Counted from the first letter of the stretch, positions 53,289 through 62,448 are shown. The stretch: 64,000 bases of DNA from Pseudomonas sp. ok272 (GCF_900109995.1 NZ_FOCB01000009.1:166937-230936); one strand, 5' to 3'. Program-made: numbers and translations. Notes: generated by a model from the sequence alone, not told the origin.

Positions 53289-54610
53289 TGAGTCTGCGTT
53301 TGCGCCTGACCCTGACCCTGGGCGCCGCCTTTGCACTGATTTGGGCGCTGGCCGCGGCCTGGATGCTCAGCGATCTGCGTAACCAGATGATGTTTTCCCT
53401 CGACCAGCGTCTGGTCGCGTCGGCCCGTATGGTCGCCGGGCTGCTGGAGCAACTGCCGCCGCTGGCGAGCAAAGGCGAGGGCACCCACTTGAGTGCCGAG
53501 CAATTGAATATTCCCGGGGGGATGGCGTGCCAGGTCAGCTCCCTGCGCGGGGAAATCCTCGCCCGTAGCCACTCCACCCCCGAACAGACCCTGGAGGCGG
53601 AAAAAATCGGCTTCCACGACCAGATGATCGACGGCGCGGTTTGGCGCAGCTTCACCCTGGCCCGAGGCGATTTGCGCATCACCACCGCCGACCGCCAGGT
53701 CGAGCGCGAGGCGTTGAACATGTCGATCTTGCTGGCCGCTTCGGTGCCGGTCGGCGTGGCCTTGCTCGTTTGCCTGTGCCTGCTGTGGCTGGGCATTGGC
53801 CAGGGCCTGGCGCCGCTCAATCGGATGCGCGATGCCTTGAAGCGGCGCAGCGCCGATTCCCTTGAGCCGTTGCAGATCCCGCCGGTACCCCGTGAGCTGC
53901 AACCGCTGCTGGACACCCAGAACCAACTGTTGCAGCGCATCGGCAAGGCCATCGAGCGCGAGCGGCGGCTGACTGGCGACGCGGCCCACGAACTGCGCAG
54001 CCCGCTGACCGCGATCAAGACCCACTTGCAGGTGGCACGCATGACCGAGGGCGCGGCCCGCGATCAATCCCTGGCCCGCGCCGAGGAGGGGGCCGACCGC
54101 ATGCACCGGACCCTTGAGCAATTGCTGTTGCTGGCGCGTGTGGAGGGCAGCCTGTCGTTCGACGATGGCGTGCAGTGCAACGCCGAACAGGTGGCGCGCC
54201 TGGCCATCCAGGACGCCGCCAACGGTGACCCGACGCGGATCAAACTGCATTTGCCGGACAGCTATTCGCACGCCCCGGTCCACATGCCGGCGGTACTGTC
54301 GATTGCCGCCCTGCGCAACCTGCTGGACAACGCCTTGCGCCACACCCCGGCCGATACGCCGGTGGAGCTGAGCCTGGAAACCTCTGGCAATCACGTACGC
54401 TTCCTGGTGCGTGACCATGGCCCGGGCATCCCGGACGACGATCTGCAACACCTGACCCAACGCTTCTGGCGCAACGGCACCAGCAATGGCTGTGGCCTGG
54501 GCCTGGCGATTGTCCATGCGATCGTCCAGCGCTGCGGTTGCGGGCTGCACTTCGACAGCCGCCCCGATGGCTTGCGGGTCGAACTGACCATGCCCCTGCA
54601 ACCCGCCTGA
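53288..54610 (+). CDS. dsbS: Sensor histidine kinase of the dsb locus (DsbS-like)
   Basis: A 440-residue kinase. Two membrane helices (residues about 8-28 and 145-170) bracket a periplasmic sensor of about 115 residues. A single cysteine in this sensor (GGMACQVSS, residue 81) fits the copper-binding cysteine reported for P. aeruginosa DsbS. Then come HisKA (GDAAHELRSPLTAIKTHLQVA) and the ATPase (GLGLAIVHAIV). The start could also be the GTG three bases earlier. REP elements follow the stop. Confidence 0.88.
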   Translation: MSLRLRLTLTLGAAFALIWALAAAWMLSDLRNQMMFSLDQRLVASARMVAGLLEQLPPLASKGEGTHLSAEQLNIPGGMACQVSSLRGEILARSHSTPEQTLEAEKIGFHDQMIDGAVWRSFTLARGDLRITTADRQVEREALNMSILLAASVPVGVALLVCLCLLWLGIGQGLAPLNRMRDALKRRSADSLEPLQIPPVPRELQPLLDTQNQLLQRIGKAIERERRLTGDAAHELRSPLTAIKTHLQVARMTEGAARDQSLARAEEGADRMHRTLEQLLLLARVEGSLSFDDGVQCNAEQVARLAIQDAANGDPTRIKLHLPDSYSHAPVHMPAVLSIAALRNLLDNALRHTPADTPVELSLETSGNHVRFLVRDHGPGIPDDDLQHLTQRFWRNGTSNGCGLGLAIVHAIVQRCGCGLHFDSRPDGLRVELTMPLQPA

Positions 54611-54630
54611 CTCGCCTACCTCTCAATTCC

Positions 54631-55190
54631 CTGTGGGAGCGAGCCTGCTCGCGAAGGCGTAGTGTCAGTCAACGTATCGGGCGACTGATCCACGGCATTC
54701 GCGAGCAGGCTCGCTCCCACAAGGGGGCGGTGCCGGGCCCAGATCGTGTGCTCGCTGAAGCCCTCTGTGGGAGCAACTGTCTTAGCCATGCCGCTCGTCA
54801 CCGCCATCGCGAGCAAGAATCTGGGTTGAGCCCGAGCGAGGCTTGCCCGCGAAGAGACCGGTCCATCCAACATCAATGTCGTCAGGTTTACCGCCTTCGC
54901 GGGCAAGCCTCGCTCCTACAAGGAATTGAGCTGCTCCCTGGATGTGTGTTCGCCGAGGACCAGGGTGGGAGCGGGCTTGCTCGCGAAGACAGCCTGCCAG
55001 TCGACTCATCTTTAGCGGTTGTCCTCAACCCACTGTGGGAGCAACTGTCTTAGCCATGTCGCTCGTCACCGCCATTGCGAGCAAGAATCTGGGTTGAGCC
55101 CGTAGGAGCGAGGCTCGCCCGCGAACCGGCCAGTCCATCCAACATCAATGTCGTCAGGTTTACCGCCTTCGCGGGCAAGCCTCGCTCCAC
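54631..55190. repeat. Cluster of REP elements with a duplicated segment
   Basis: At least six REP-like units lie in 560 bases between dsbS and the VOC gene, with no open gene between them. The first pair (54631-54722) is a clean inverted REPIN. A segment of about 152 bases (54765-54916) recurs at 55033-55188 with few differences and a small insertion, both copies starting CTGTGGGAGCAACTGT. Confidence 0.85.
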
Positions 55191-55209
55191 ATGGGTGATG
55201 GTGGTTTGG

Positions 55210-55665
55210 TTATTGGCTGAACATCTCCCGGGCCCGCTGTTCGATCTGCGCTTGGGTCAGGTCTTCCTTGTGGGTGGCCAGGAACCACAGATGGCCGAAG
55301 GGATCTTTCAAGGTGCCCGAACGGTCGCCGTAGAACTGATCCTTGACCGCAGACACCACGATGCCCCCCGCCTTGATGGCCTGGGCGAAGCGCTTGTCCA
55401 CATCGTCGACATACAGATGCAAGCCGACAGAAGGCGATGTGTCGGGGTTGCTCAGCGGACCTTCATCGCAGGGCGTGCCAAGCATGATGGCGAAGCCGTC
55501 GATCCGTAGCTCCGCATGGCCGACGCTGCCGTCGGGCATCGCCAGGCGCATGGTTTCGATGGCGCCGAAGGCGTTCTTGTAGAACTCGATGGCCTCGGCG
55601 GCCTTGTGGATGCCCAAGTAGGGGGTAATGCCGTTGAAGCCCTCTGGGATGGGTTTGACGCTCAT
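55210..55665 (-). CDS. VOC-family (glyoxalase/PhnB-like) protein
   Basis: A 151-residue protein of two VOC modules. It opens with GFNGITPYLGIHKAAEAIEFYKNAFGA and has HAELRIDGFAIMLGTP, LHLYVDDVDKRFAQAIKAG and RSGTLKDPFGHLWFLATH. The family includes metal-dependent lyases and resistance proteins; this group (PhnB-like) has no fixed function. GGGAG stands before the ATG at 55665. Confidence 0.9.
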   Translation of the reverse strand: MSVKPIPEGFNGITPYLGIHKAAEAIEFYKNAFGAIETMRLAMPDGSVGHAELRIDGFAIMLGTPCDEGPLSNPDTSPSVGLHLYVDDVDKRFAQAIKAGGIVVSAVKDQFYGDRSGTLKDPFGHLWFLATHKEDLTQAQIEQRAREMFSQ

Positions 55666-55781
55666 GACGGTTCTCCCTGATTGCCGGTTGAGGAGGGGTG
55701 CAAATCCTTCGCCGATTTGCGGTCGATTCACTATAGGCCGGTGGCTTGAGTACCTCGTGATAGCCGACGAACTGCACCGTC

Positions 55782-56261
55782 TCAGTCGGGCATGTGTGCG
55801 CTATGGGCTCCCGGCTCCAGTAACTGCGCGCCCGGGCCCTGTTCCGCCAGCGCATCCCCGTGGTTGCGCAGCGGGCACGCCTCCATCGACAAGCAGCCGC
55901 AACCGATGCAGCCATTAAGCTTGTCGCGCAGCAAGGTCAATTGCTTGATGCGTTCGTCGAGGTCGTTGCTCCACTGTGCCGACAGTTGTTTCCAGTCGGC
56001 TGCCGTGGGCGCGCGATGGTCGGGCAGGGACTTGAGCGCCTGGCCGATTTCCGCCAGTGGGATCCCCAGGCGTTGGGCGACCTTGATCAGTGCTACCCGG
56101 CGCAGCACTTCCCGGGGATAGCGCCGCTGATTGCCTGGGTTGCGGTTGCTCTTGATCAACCCCTTGGACTCATAGAAGTGCAGGGCGGTAACCGCGACGC
56201 CGCTGCGTGCGGCCAATTGGCCGACGGTGAGTTCTTTGTGCAGGTGCTGGCTGCTAATCAT
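55782..56261 (-). CDS. soxR: Redox-sensitive transcriptional activator SoxR
   Basis: A 159-residue MerR-family regulator. The HTH reads [26 protein letters not shown]. The [2Fe-2S] cluster motif is [12 protein letters not shown] near residues 118-129. In pseudomonads SoxR responds to redox-active compounds such as phenazines and switches on a few efflux and detoxification genes. It is divergent from the ABM-domain gene, and its operator lies in the shared 93-base gap. Confidence 0.95.
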   Translation of the reverse strand: MISSQHLHKELTVGQLAARSGVAVTALHFYESKGLIKSNRNPGNQRRYPREVLRRVALIKVAQRLGIPLAEIGQALKSLPDHRAPTAADWKQLSAQWSNDLDERIKQLTLLRDKLNGCIGCGCLSMEACPLRNHGDALAEQGPGAQLLEPGAHSAHMPD

Positions 56262-56274
56262 GTGTATTTACCGC

Positions 56275-56305
56275 TTGACCTTGACTTAACTAGAGGTTTT
56301 ATCCT
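56275..56305 (+). promoter_or_regulatory. SoxR-controlled promoter (soxbox in a 19-base spacer)
   Basis: A -35 TTGACC (56275-56280), a 19-base spacer and a -10 TATCCT (56300-56305). CCTTGACTTAACTAGAGG at 56279-56296 matches the E. coli soxS dyad at 14 of 18 positions. The overlong spacer is the hallmark of MerR-type activation. Confidence 0.85.
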
Positions 56306-56354
56306 GCCAGCCATTGATTCGCAAGACGCGACTTACACGCCAGGGGGAATCCTC

Positions 56355-56720
56355 ATGCAACCGCAAGAGAACAATCGCAGTTTCACCCAACTGATCGAGT
56401 TCGACATCGAGCCCCATCAGCAGCAGGGCCTGGTGAGTGCGCTGGCGGCGCAAACCGAGCACCTGGCCCAGCATCACGCCGGCTTTCTCAGCGCCAGCGT
56501 GCAGGCCAGCGATGACGGGCGGCGCGTGCTCAATTACCTGCAATGGCAATCACGGGAGGCGGGCGAGGCGGCATTCCAGCGTTTCGAGAGCGGTGAGCAG
56601 GACTTTTGGCAGTTGATCCGTGCACATCAGGCCAAGGGCGTTACCTTCGGCTCGTTCCAAGTGCTGCGCAGCATCGAGCGCAGTGCCGACAATGCCTTGC
56701 ACTGCAGCCTGGTGAATTGA
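56355..56720 (+). CDS. Antibiotic biosynthesis monooxygenase (ABM) domain protein
   Basis: A 121-residue protein with one ABM fold: SFTQLIEFDIEPHQQQGLVSAL, then FLSASVQASDDGRRVLNYLQWQSREAGEAAF. Members are small cofactor-free oxygenases of quinone-like compounds. In P. aeruginosa the gene next to soxR (PA2274) encodes a similar monooxygenase and belongs to the SoxR regulon, which supports the same role here. The ATG at 56355 is used; the longer frame crosses the operator. The 56721-57046 gap has an inverted repeat at 56877-56926 and nothing else clear. Confidence 0.88.
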   Translation: MQPQENNRSFTQLIEFDIEPHQQQGLVSALAAQTEHLAQHHAGFLSASVQASDDGRRVLNYLQWQSREAGEAAFQRFESGEQDFWQLIRAHQAKGVTFGSFQVLRSIERSADNALHCSLVN

Positions 56721-57046
56721 GCAAAAGTCGATAACGACGAGCGAGCGCGAGGGTTCTCGCCACTGACGGCGCCTGCTCAGTTGGAGCATCGCCTCGCCGT
56801 GGGTGGCCCTCTCGGATCCGATGCGGCACCCGCGCTTTAGCGGACTGGCGCTTCAACCGGGTGTCCGATGCCTGTTAAGCTCAACTTCAGGAGCGTTCCT
56901 ACGCACTTTTAAATGAAGTTGTGCTTCTTTAACTGCATCCGATCGGGTATTGCTGAACGCCTGCTACCGTGCGCCATCTACCGTTGGCGCCGTACGGCGA
57001 CTCCATTCAATACAGCTGATCCCGGAACATGCTCTGCGAGTCTTTT

Positions 57047-58216
57047 ATGAATAAGCGTCCTTTATATTTTGATTACGCCGCTACCACGCCGGTGGATGAG
57101 CGGGTCATCCAGGTGATGGTTGATTGCCTGGGGTTCAACGGCAACTTCGGCAACCCGGCCTCCAGCTCCCACGCGTTTGGCCAGCAGGCCCGGTGCTCGG
57201 TCGAGCAGGCACGTGAGCAAGTCGCTGGCCTGGTGGGCGCGCAAGCCCAGCAGATCGTCTGGACCTCCGGCGCCACTGAATCCAACAACCTCGCGCTCAA
57301 AGGCGTGGCCCAGGCCCGCAGCGTGTCTGGCGGGCATATCATCACCAGCCAAATCGAGCACAAGGCCATTCTCGATACGGCAAAGCAACTGCAGGGGAGC
57401 GGGGTCGATGTCACCTACCTGCTGCCGGACGCCGATGGCGTGATCACGGTGCAGGCCGTCAATGAGGCGTTGCGCGAGGACACCTTCCTGGTGTCGCTGA
57501 TGCTGGTCAACAACGAACTGGGCACGGTCAACGACATCCCGGCCATCGGCCAGCGGGTGCGTGAGCACGGTGCGCTGTTCCATGTCGACGCCGCACAAGG
57601 CGCCGGCAAAGTGGCGATTGACCTGGCCCAGTGGCCGGTGGACTTGATGTCGTTTTCTGCGCACAAGGTCTATGGGCCCAAAGGCATCGGTGCACTCTAC
57701 GTTGGCCCGCGTGCCCAGCAGCGCTTACAGGCGCAGATCCATGGTGGCGGGCACGAGGGTGGTTTGCGTTCCGGCACACTGGCGACCCATCAGATCGCTG
57801 GCATGGGCGCCGCTTTCGCGTTGGCCACCGAGCATTTTGCCGAAGAACACCAGGCCATCTCGCGGCTGCGCGCGCGCTTGCTTGAGCAGCTTGGCAGTAT
57901 CGCCGGCCTGCAACTCAACGGCAGCCCGACCCAGCGCATCCCTCATACCTTGAGCCTGACGTTCAATGACGGCGAGTTCAATTCCCAGGCCTTGAGCGCG
58001 TCAATTGCATTCTCGGCGACCTCGGCATGTAACTCCGCCAGCAACGCGCCTTCCCATGTGCTGCTGGCCCTGGGGCATGACGCACGGGCGGCGGGGCGGA
58101 CCATCCGCCTGAGCCTGGGGCGCTTCACCACCGAGCCGGATATCGACCAGGCCGCTCATTTGATCAAGGCAGCAATCGCCACTGCACCGGCGTTCTGGGC
58201 GACCGCCCAACCCTGA
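57047..58216 (+). CDS. Cysteine desulfurase (NifS/IscS-type aminotransferase)
   Basis: A 389-residue PLP enzyme. LYFDYAATTPVDERV, NFGNPASSSHAFGQQA, SGATESNN, the PLP-lysine segment SFSAHKVYGPKGIGALYV and GGGHEGGLRSGTL are family signatures. The catalytic cysteine lies in ATSACNSAS. It takes sulfur from cysteine, but iscU, iscA and hscA are not nearby, so this is a second, stand-alone desulfurase. The ATG at 57047 gives the normal N-terminus. Confidence 0.9.
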   Translation: MNKRPLYFDYAATTPVDERVIQVMVDCLGFNGNFGNPASSSHAFGQQARCSVEQAREQVAGLVGAQAQQIVWTSGATESNNLALKGVAQARSVSGGHIITSQIEHKAILDTAKQLQGSGVDVTYLLPDADGVITVQAVNEALREDTFLVSLMLVNNELGTVNDIPAIGQRVREHGALFHVDAAQGAGKVAIDLAQWPVDLMSFSAHKVYGPKGIGALYVGPRAQQRLQAQIHGGGHEGGLRSGTLATHQIAGMGAAFALATEHFAEEHQAISRLRARLLEQLGSIAGLQLNGSPTQRIPHTLSLTFNDGEFNSQALSASIAFSATSACNSASNAPSHVLLALGHDARAAGRTIRLSLGRFTTEPDIDQAAHLIKAAIATAPAFWATAQP

Positions 58217-58274
58217 TGCGCCGACCATAAGTCAGCGCGCTATAACACAATCAAAGTGGTTAGCAGGAGACATG

Positions 58275-60083
58275 ATGAGCACACAGCCTTTGACCCAAGG
58301 AACGGTTCCCCAGCGCCTGGCGCAAACCCGTGAGCTGATGACGCGGGAGGGCATCCACGCGTTGCTCGTGCCGTCGGCTGACCCGCACTTGTCGGAATAC
58401 CTGCCGGGTTATTGGCAGGGGCGCCAGTGGTTGTCGGGCTTTCATGGCTCGGTTGGCACATTGATCGTGACCCAGGATTTCGCCGGGGTCTGGGCCGATA
58501 GCCGCTATTGGGAACAGGCGACCAAGGAACTCAAGGGCAGTGGCATCGAGTTGGTCAAGCTGCAACCAGGCCAGCCAGGGCCGTTGGAGTGGCTGGCCGA
58601 GCAAACCCCTGAAGGGGGTGTTGTTGCGGTGGATGGTGCGGTGATGGCGCTGGCCTCGGCACGCTCCTTGGGCAGCAAGCTGACCGAGCGGGGCGCTCGC
58701 CTGCGCACCGACATCGATCTGTTGAGTGAAGTCTGGAGCGACCGGCCGAGCCTGCCGATGCAGCCGATCTACCCGCACTTGCCACCGCAGGCCACCGTTA
58801 GCCGTGGCGAAAAGCTCGCGACGTTGCGCGAAGCCCTGAGCGGGCGTAGTGCCGACTGGCACTTCATGGCCACCCTCGACGACATCGCCTGGCTGTTCAA
58901 CCTGCGGGGCGGCGATGTGTCGTTCAACCCGGTATTCGTTTCCTTTGCCCTGATCGGCCAGCAGCAGGCCACCCTGTTCGTTGCCCTGAGCAAGGTGGAT
59001 ACGGCACTGCGTGCGGCGCTTGAACACGATGGCGTGACCCTGCGCGACTACAGCGAAGTGGTGCAGGCCCTGGCCGCGATACCCGAGGGTGCCAGCCTAC
59101 AGGTCGACCCTGCGCGGGTGACCGTGGGTTTGCTGGACAACCTCAATAGCGGCGTCAGGCTGATAGAAGGGTTGAATCCGACCACCCTGGCCAAGTCGCA
59201 GAAAAGCCTGGCCGATGCCGAGCATATTCGTCTGGCCATGGAGCAGGACGGTGCTGCGCTCTGCGAGTTCTTCACCTGGCTCGACAGCGCACTGGGGCGC
59301 GAGCGCATCACCGAATTGACCATCGACGAGCACCTGACGGCTGCGCGTACGCGGCGGCCGGGCTATGTGTCGCTGAGCTTCAATACCATCGCGGCCTACA
59401 ACGCCAACGGCGCGATGCCGCACTATCACGCGACGCCCGAAGAGCATGCGGTGATCGAGGGTGATGGCCTGTTGTTGATCGACTCCGGCGGCCAGTACCT
59501 AGGTGGCACGACTGACATTACCCGGATGGTGCCAGTCGGCACGCCGACGGCTGAGCAGAAACGCGATTGCACCCGGGTGCTCAAGGGCGTGATTGCCTTG
59601 TCCCGGGCGCAGTTCCCACGGGGCATTCTGTCGCCGCTGCTCGACGCCATCGCGCGCGCACCGATCTGGGCCGACCAGGTTGACTACGGTCATGGCACCG
59701 GGCACGGCGTGGGTTACTTCCTCAATGTGCACGAAGGCCCACAGGTCATCGCCTATCAAGCGGCGCCCGCGCCACAAACCGCGATGCAACCGGGGATGAT
59801 CACCTCGATCGAACCGGGCACCTATCGTCCAGGCCGCTGGGGGGTGCGGATCGAGAACCTGGTGTTGAACTGCGTGGCGGGTAGCAGTGAGTTCGGTGAG
59901 TTTCTCAAATTCGAAACCCTGACCCTGTGCCCGATCGATACACGTTGCCTGGATGTGTCGTTGCTGAGCGAGGACGAGCGCCAGTGGTTCAATGGCTATC
60001 ACGCCGAAGTTCGCCGACGACTGAGCCCATTGCTGGACGGTGCCGCCTTGGCGTGGCTGACTGCTCGTACAGCCGCGATCTGA
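58275..60083 (+). CDS. Xaa-Pro aminopeptidase (M24B family)
   Basis: A 602-residue peptidase, the three-domain long form. Two creatinase-like N-terminal domains (residues about 10-310) are followed by the pita-bread catalytic domain. Metal ligands are seen in LIDSGGQYLGGTTDITR (two Asp), GHGTGHGVGYFLNVHEGP (His), SIEPGTY (Glu) and VRIENLV (Glu). It removes N-terminal residues in front of proline. AGGAG lies five bases before ATG 58275; ATG 58272 is also in frame. Confidence 0.92.
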   Translation: MSTQPLTQGTVPQRLAQTRELMTREGIHALLVPSADPHLSEYLPGYWQGRQWLSGFHGSVGTLIVTQDFAGVWADSRYWEQATKELKGSGIELVKLQPGQPGPLEWLAEQTPEGGVVAVDGAVMALASARSLGSKLTERGARLRTDIDLLSEVWSDRPSLPMQPIYPHLPPQATVSRGEKLATLREALSGRSADWHFMATLDDIAWLFNLRGGDVSFNPVFVSFALIGQQQATLFVALSKVDTALRAALEHDGVTLRDYSEVVQALAAIPEGASLQVDPARVTVGLLDNLNSGVRLIEGLNPTTLAKSQKSLADAEHIRLAMEQDGAALCEFFTWLDSALGRERITELTIDEHLTAARTRRPGYVSLSFNTIAAYNANGAMPHYHATPEEHAVIEGDGLLLIDSGGQYLGGTTDITRMVPVGTPTAEQKRDCTRVLKGVIALSRAQFPRGILSPLLDAIARAPIWADQVDYGHGTGHGVGYFLNVHEGPQVIAYQAAPAPQTAMQPGMITSIEPGTYRPGRWGVRIENLVLNCVAGSSEFGEFLKFETLTLCPIDTRCLDVSLLSEDERQWFNGYHAEVRRRLSPLLDGAALAWLTARTAAI

Positions 60084-60125
60084 GTCCGGATTGCGCCGCC
60101 CGTTGTGGCGGGCGGCGCATTGCCC

Positions 60126-60716
60126 TTAGCTCAGGGCCTCTCGAACAAACTCCAGGCGGTCCTGACCAAAGAACAACTGGCCATCGACGAACATGCTCGG
60201 TGCGCCAAACACCCCTCGCTTGATCGCGTGCTCGGTCGTGTCCTTGAGTGCGGCTTTCACCTGCTCGTCCGCCGTCAGGGCCAGCACCTGATGGGGATCA
60301 AAACCGTGCTCGCTCAACACCGCGGCAACGGTCGCCGGATCGTTCAGGTTGCGCCCGTCTACCCACATCGCCCGGAACAAGCAGTCGATAAAGTCGAGGA
60401 AACGTTCGGGCTGGCGCCGTTGAATACCCGTGACGGCGCGCATCAGCAGCAAGGTATTGATGGGGAAGTGCGGATTGAGCTTGAACGGTACGCCATAGCG
60501 TTTGGCGTAGCGCTCCAGGTCGAGGAACATGTAGCGGCCCTTGGCTGGGATCGCTGCCGGCGAGGCGTTGCCGGTGGCCTTGAATACACCGCCCAGCAGC
60601 ATCGGGTGGTAGATCAGTTGGCTGCCACTGCGCTCGCAGATCGCCGGCAGTTGGGTGTAGGCCAGGTAAGTTGCCGGGCTGCCGAGGTCAAAGTAAAACT
60701 CTACGTTCTTGCTCAT
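60126..60716 (-). CDS. 2-hydroxychromene-2-carboxylate isomerase family protein
   Basis: A 196-residue protein of the DsbA-like GST-kappa fold. The start EFYFDLGSPATYLAYTQLP carries the catalytic serine, and FPINTLLLMRA and GVFGAPSMFVDGQLFFGQDRL follow. The founding member isomerises a naphthalene-degradation intermediate using glutathione. No other naphthalene genes are here, so the substrate is likely different. It is 36 bases downstream of the SDR gene and probably in its operon. Confidence 0.9.
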   Translation of the reverse strand: MSKNVEFYFDLGSPATYLAYTQLPAICERSGSQLIYHPMLLGGVFKATGNASPAAIPAKGRYMFLDLERYAKRYGVPFKLNPHFPINTLLLMRAVTGIQRRQPERFLDFIDCLFRAMWVDGRNLNDPATVAAVLSEHGFDPHQVLALTADEQVKAALKDTTEHAIKRGVFGAPSMFVDGQLFFGQDRLEFVREALS

Positions 60717-60752
60717 GGTCGATGGACTCTGATTATTGTTGTAGGGGCAGGC

Positions 60753-61493
60753 TTACCAGCGTTCATTCCAGGGGCGCAGGTCCAGTTCAAACGTCCACGC
60801 GTCGCGGGGCTGACGGTGCAGGTACCAGTAGTTTTCAGCGATGTGCTCGGGGTTGAGAATGCCGTCTTGATCCTTGAGGGCGTACTTTTCCGGGAAGCTG
60901 TTACGGATAAAGTCGGTGTCGATGGCCCCGTCGACGACCACATGGGCGACGTGAATGTTCATTGGGCCCAGTTCGCGAGCCATGCTTTGGGCCAGGGCGC
61001 GGATGCCATGCTTGGCGCCGGCAAACGCAGCAAAACCTGCGGCGCCGCGCAGGCCGGCGGTGGCGCCGGTAAACAGGATGGTGCCCCGTTGGCGGGTAGC
61101 CATGCGCTTGGCCACTTCTCGGCCATTGAGAAACCCGGAGAAGCAGGCCATTTCCCAGATCTTGAAGTACTTGCGGGCGGTTTCTTCGAGAATGCTGCAG
61201 GGCACATTGGCGCCGATATTAAAGACGAAGGCTTCAATCGGGCCGATATGGGTTTCGATCCGCTCGACCAGGGCAACGACATCCTCTTCCTTGCGCGCAT
61301 CACAGGCAAAGCCATGGGCTTCACCGCCCGTGGCCTTGATGGCCTCCACCAGGGGTTGCAGTTTGTCGGCGCTGCGGCGGGTGACGCACGCGACATAACC
61401 CTCCTGGGCGAAGCGCTTGGCAATGGCGCCGCCGGTGGCATCACCGGCACCGACAACCAGTACGACTTTCTTGTTGTTGATAGCAGTAGTCAT
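60753..61493 (-). CDS. SDR-family oxidoreductase
   Basis: A 246-residue short-chain dehydrogenase. It has VVGAGDATGGAIAKRFA (an unusual glycine motif), CDARKEEDVVALVERIE and NIGANV. The catalytic region reads TGATAGLRGAAGFAAFAGAKHGI, where the usual tyrosine is replaced by phenylalanine, so classical dehydrogenase activity is doubtful. It is divergent from a tetR-like gene and followed by the isomerase gene. Confidence 0.88.
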   Translation of the reverse strand: MTTAINNKKVVLVVGAGDATGGAIAKRFAQEGYVACVTRRSADKLQPLVEAIKATGGEAHGFACDARKEEDVVALVERIETHIGPIEAFVFNIGANVPCSILEETARKYFKIWEMACFSGFLNGREVAKRMATRQRGTILFTGATAGLRGAAGFAAFAGAKHGIRALAQSMARELGPMNIHVAHVVVDGAIDTDFIRNSFPEKYALKDQDGILNPEHIAENYWYLHRQPRDAWTFELDLRPWNERW

Positions 61494-61509
61494 CGTTATC
61501 GCTCTTTGG

Positions 61510-61537
61510 TAAACGGTCGTTAGCTAAACGAACGTTA
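61510..61537. promoter_or_regulatory. Tandem TetR-type operators
   Basis: TAAACGGTCGTTA (61510-61522) and TAAACGAACGTTA (61525-61537) are similar dyads built on AACG-N2-CGTT, 15 bases apart. They lie in the gap between the SDR gene and the tetR-like gene. Confidence 0.6.
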
Positions 61538-61585
61538 TGCTACGATCCAGCGAACGTCAAGGCGATGAAATTTCGAGGTAGAGCG

Positions 61586-62158
61586 ATGCGTTATTCGGCC
61601 AGTCACAAACTGGAAACCAGGGAGAAGCTGCTGGAAAGCAGTTCGGTGTCGGCCAAGGCGGCAGGTTTCTCTACGGTGGGTGTCGACGGCTTGATGAAAG
61701 CCATTGGGCTGAGTGGTGGCGCGTTCTACAGCCACTTCGCGTCGAAGGATGAGCTGTTTGCATCGATTGTCGAGCGTGAACTGCGTCAGAGTCTGGCGCG
61801 CTTGAGTGGGGAAGGGGAGTTGAGCGGGGCCAAGTTGGAGCGTTGTCTCAAGCATTACTTGAGCATGGCCCATGTCGAACACCCGGAGTCAGGCTGTGCG
61901 CTGCCGGCATTGGGGGCCGAGATTGCTCGTTCTACCGTTGATGTGCGCGAGCAAGCCGAGCGATGGATCTGCCGGCTGCACGAGAGCTGGGCGCGTATCC
62001 TGGAGAGCGAAAGTCTGGCGTGGGCGATTCTCTCGCAGTGCGTAGGCGCATTGGTGGTTGCGCGGATGCTGGTGAACACGGACCTGCAGCGTAGTGTCTT
62101 GCAATCCAGCCAGGATGAAATAGGGCGCCAGATTGCACGTCAGAAAACAACGGAGTGA
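61586..62158 (+). CDS. TetR/AcrR-family regulator
   Basis: A 190-residue regulator. The HTH region reads TREKLLESSSVSAKAAGFSTVGVDGLMKAIGLSGGAFYSHFASKDELF, close to the AcrR/EamR pattern. The C-terminal domain has a cysteine in ESGCALPALGAEIAR, as in TetR_C_7-like proteins. GAGGTAGAG precedes the ATG at 61586. It probably represses the divergent SDR and isomerase genes and itself through the tandem dyads. Confidence 0.88.
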   Translation: MRYSASHKLETREKLLESSSVSAKAAGFSTVGVDGLMKAIGLSGGAFYSHFASKDELFASIVERELRQSLARLSGEGELSGAKLERCLKHYLSMAHVEHPESGCALPALGAEIARSTVDVREQAERWICRLHESWARILESESLAWAILSQCVGALVVARMLVNTDLQRSVLQSSQDEIGRQIARQKTTE

Positions 62159-62166
62159 TGCAGACG

Positions 62167-62448
62167 CTACTTGCAGATCACTATCATGCTGCGGCTGGTG
62201 TAACCCGCTGGGTTCAGGCCAAAGAGGTAGTCCCCCGGCTCTTCGCCGGCGTCCCCGGACTTGGCAATGACCTTGTAACCTTTCGGGCCGCAGGCGTTGG
62301 CAGCCGTTTTGTTGCACTGATCCCAAGAGGACGAGAGGCCGGAGCAACTGATATGCAGCCCCTTTTTTCCGCGTTTGACTTCGGTTTTAGACGTCGCCGC
62401 ACAACCTGCGATAGCCAGTACAGCTACAAACACCAAAAATCGCTTCAT
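62167..62448 (-). CDS. Small lipoprotein of unknown function
   Basis: A 93-residue lipoprotein. A signal peptide ends at AIAGC, and the mature part has three more cysteines (HISCSGLSSSW, DQCNKTAANACGPKGYKV) plus a final one. The pattern KGYKVIAKSGD and SRSMIVICK is seen in small proteins of many proteobacteria. The function is unknown. It converges with the tetR-like gene, and eight bases separate the two stops. Confidence 0.85.
   Translation of the reverse strand: MKRFLVFVAVLAIAGCAATSKTEVKRGKKGLHISCSGLSSSWDQCNKTAANACGPKGYKVIAKSGDAGEEPGDYLFGLNPAGYTSRSMIVICK

Noticed and set aside
56721..57046. A small gene in the 326-base gap before the cysteine desulfurase
   Set aside because: No frame with a ribosome binding site and reasonable composition was seen.
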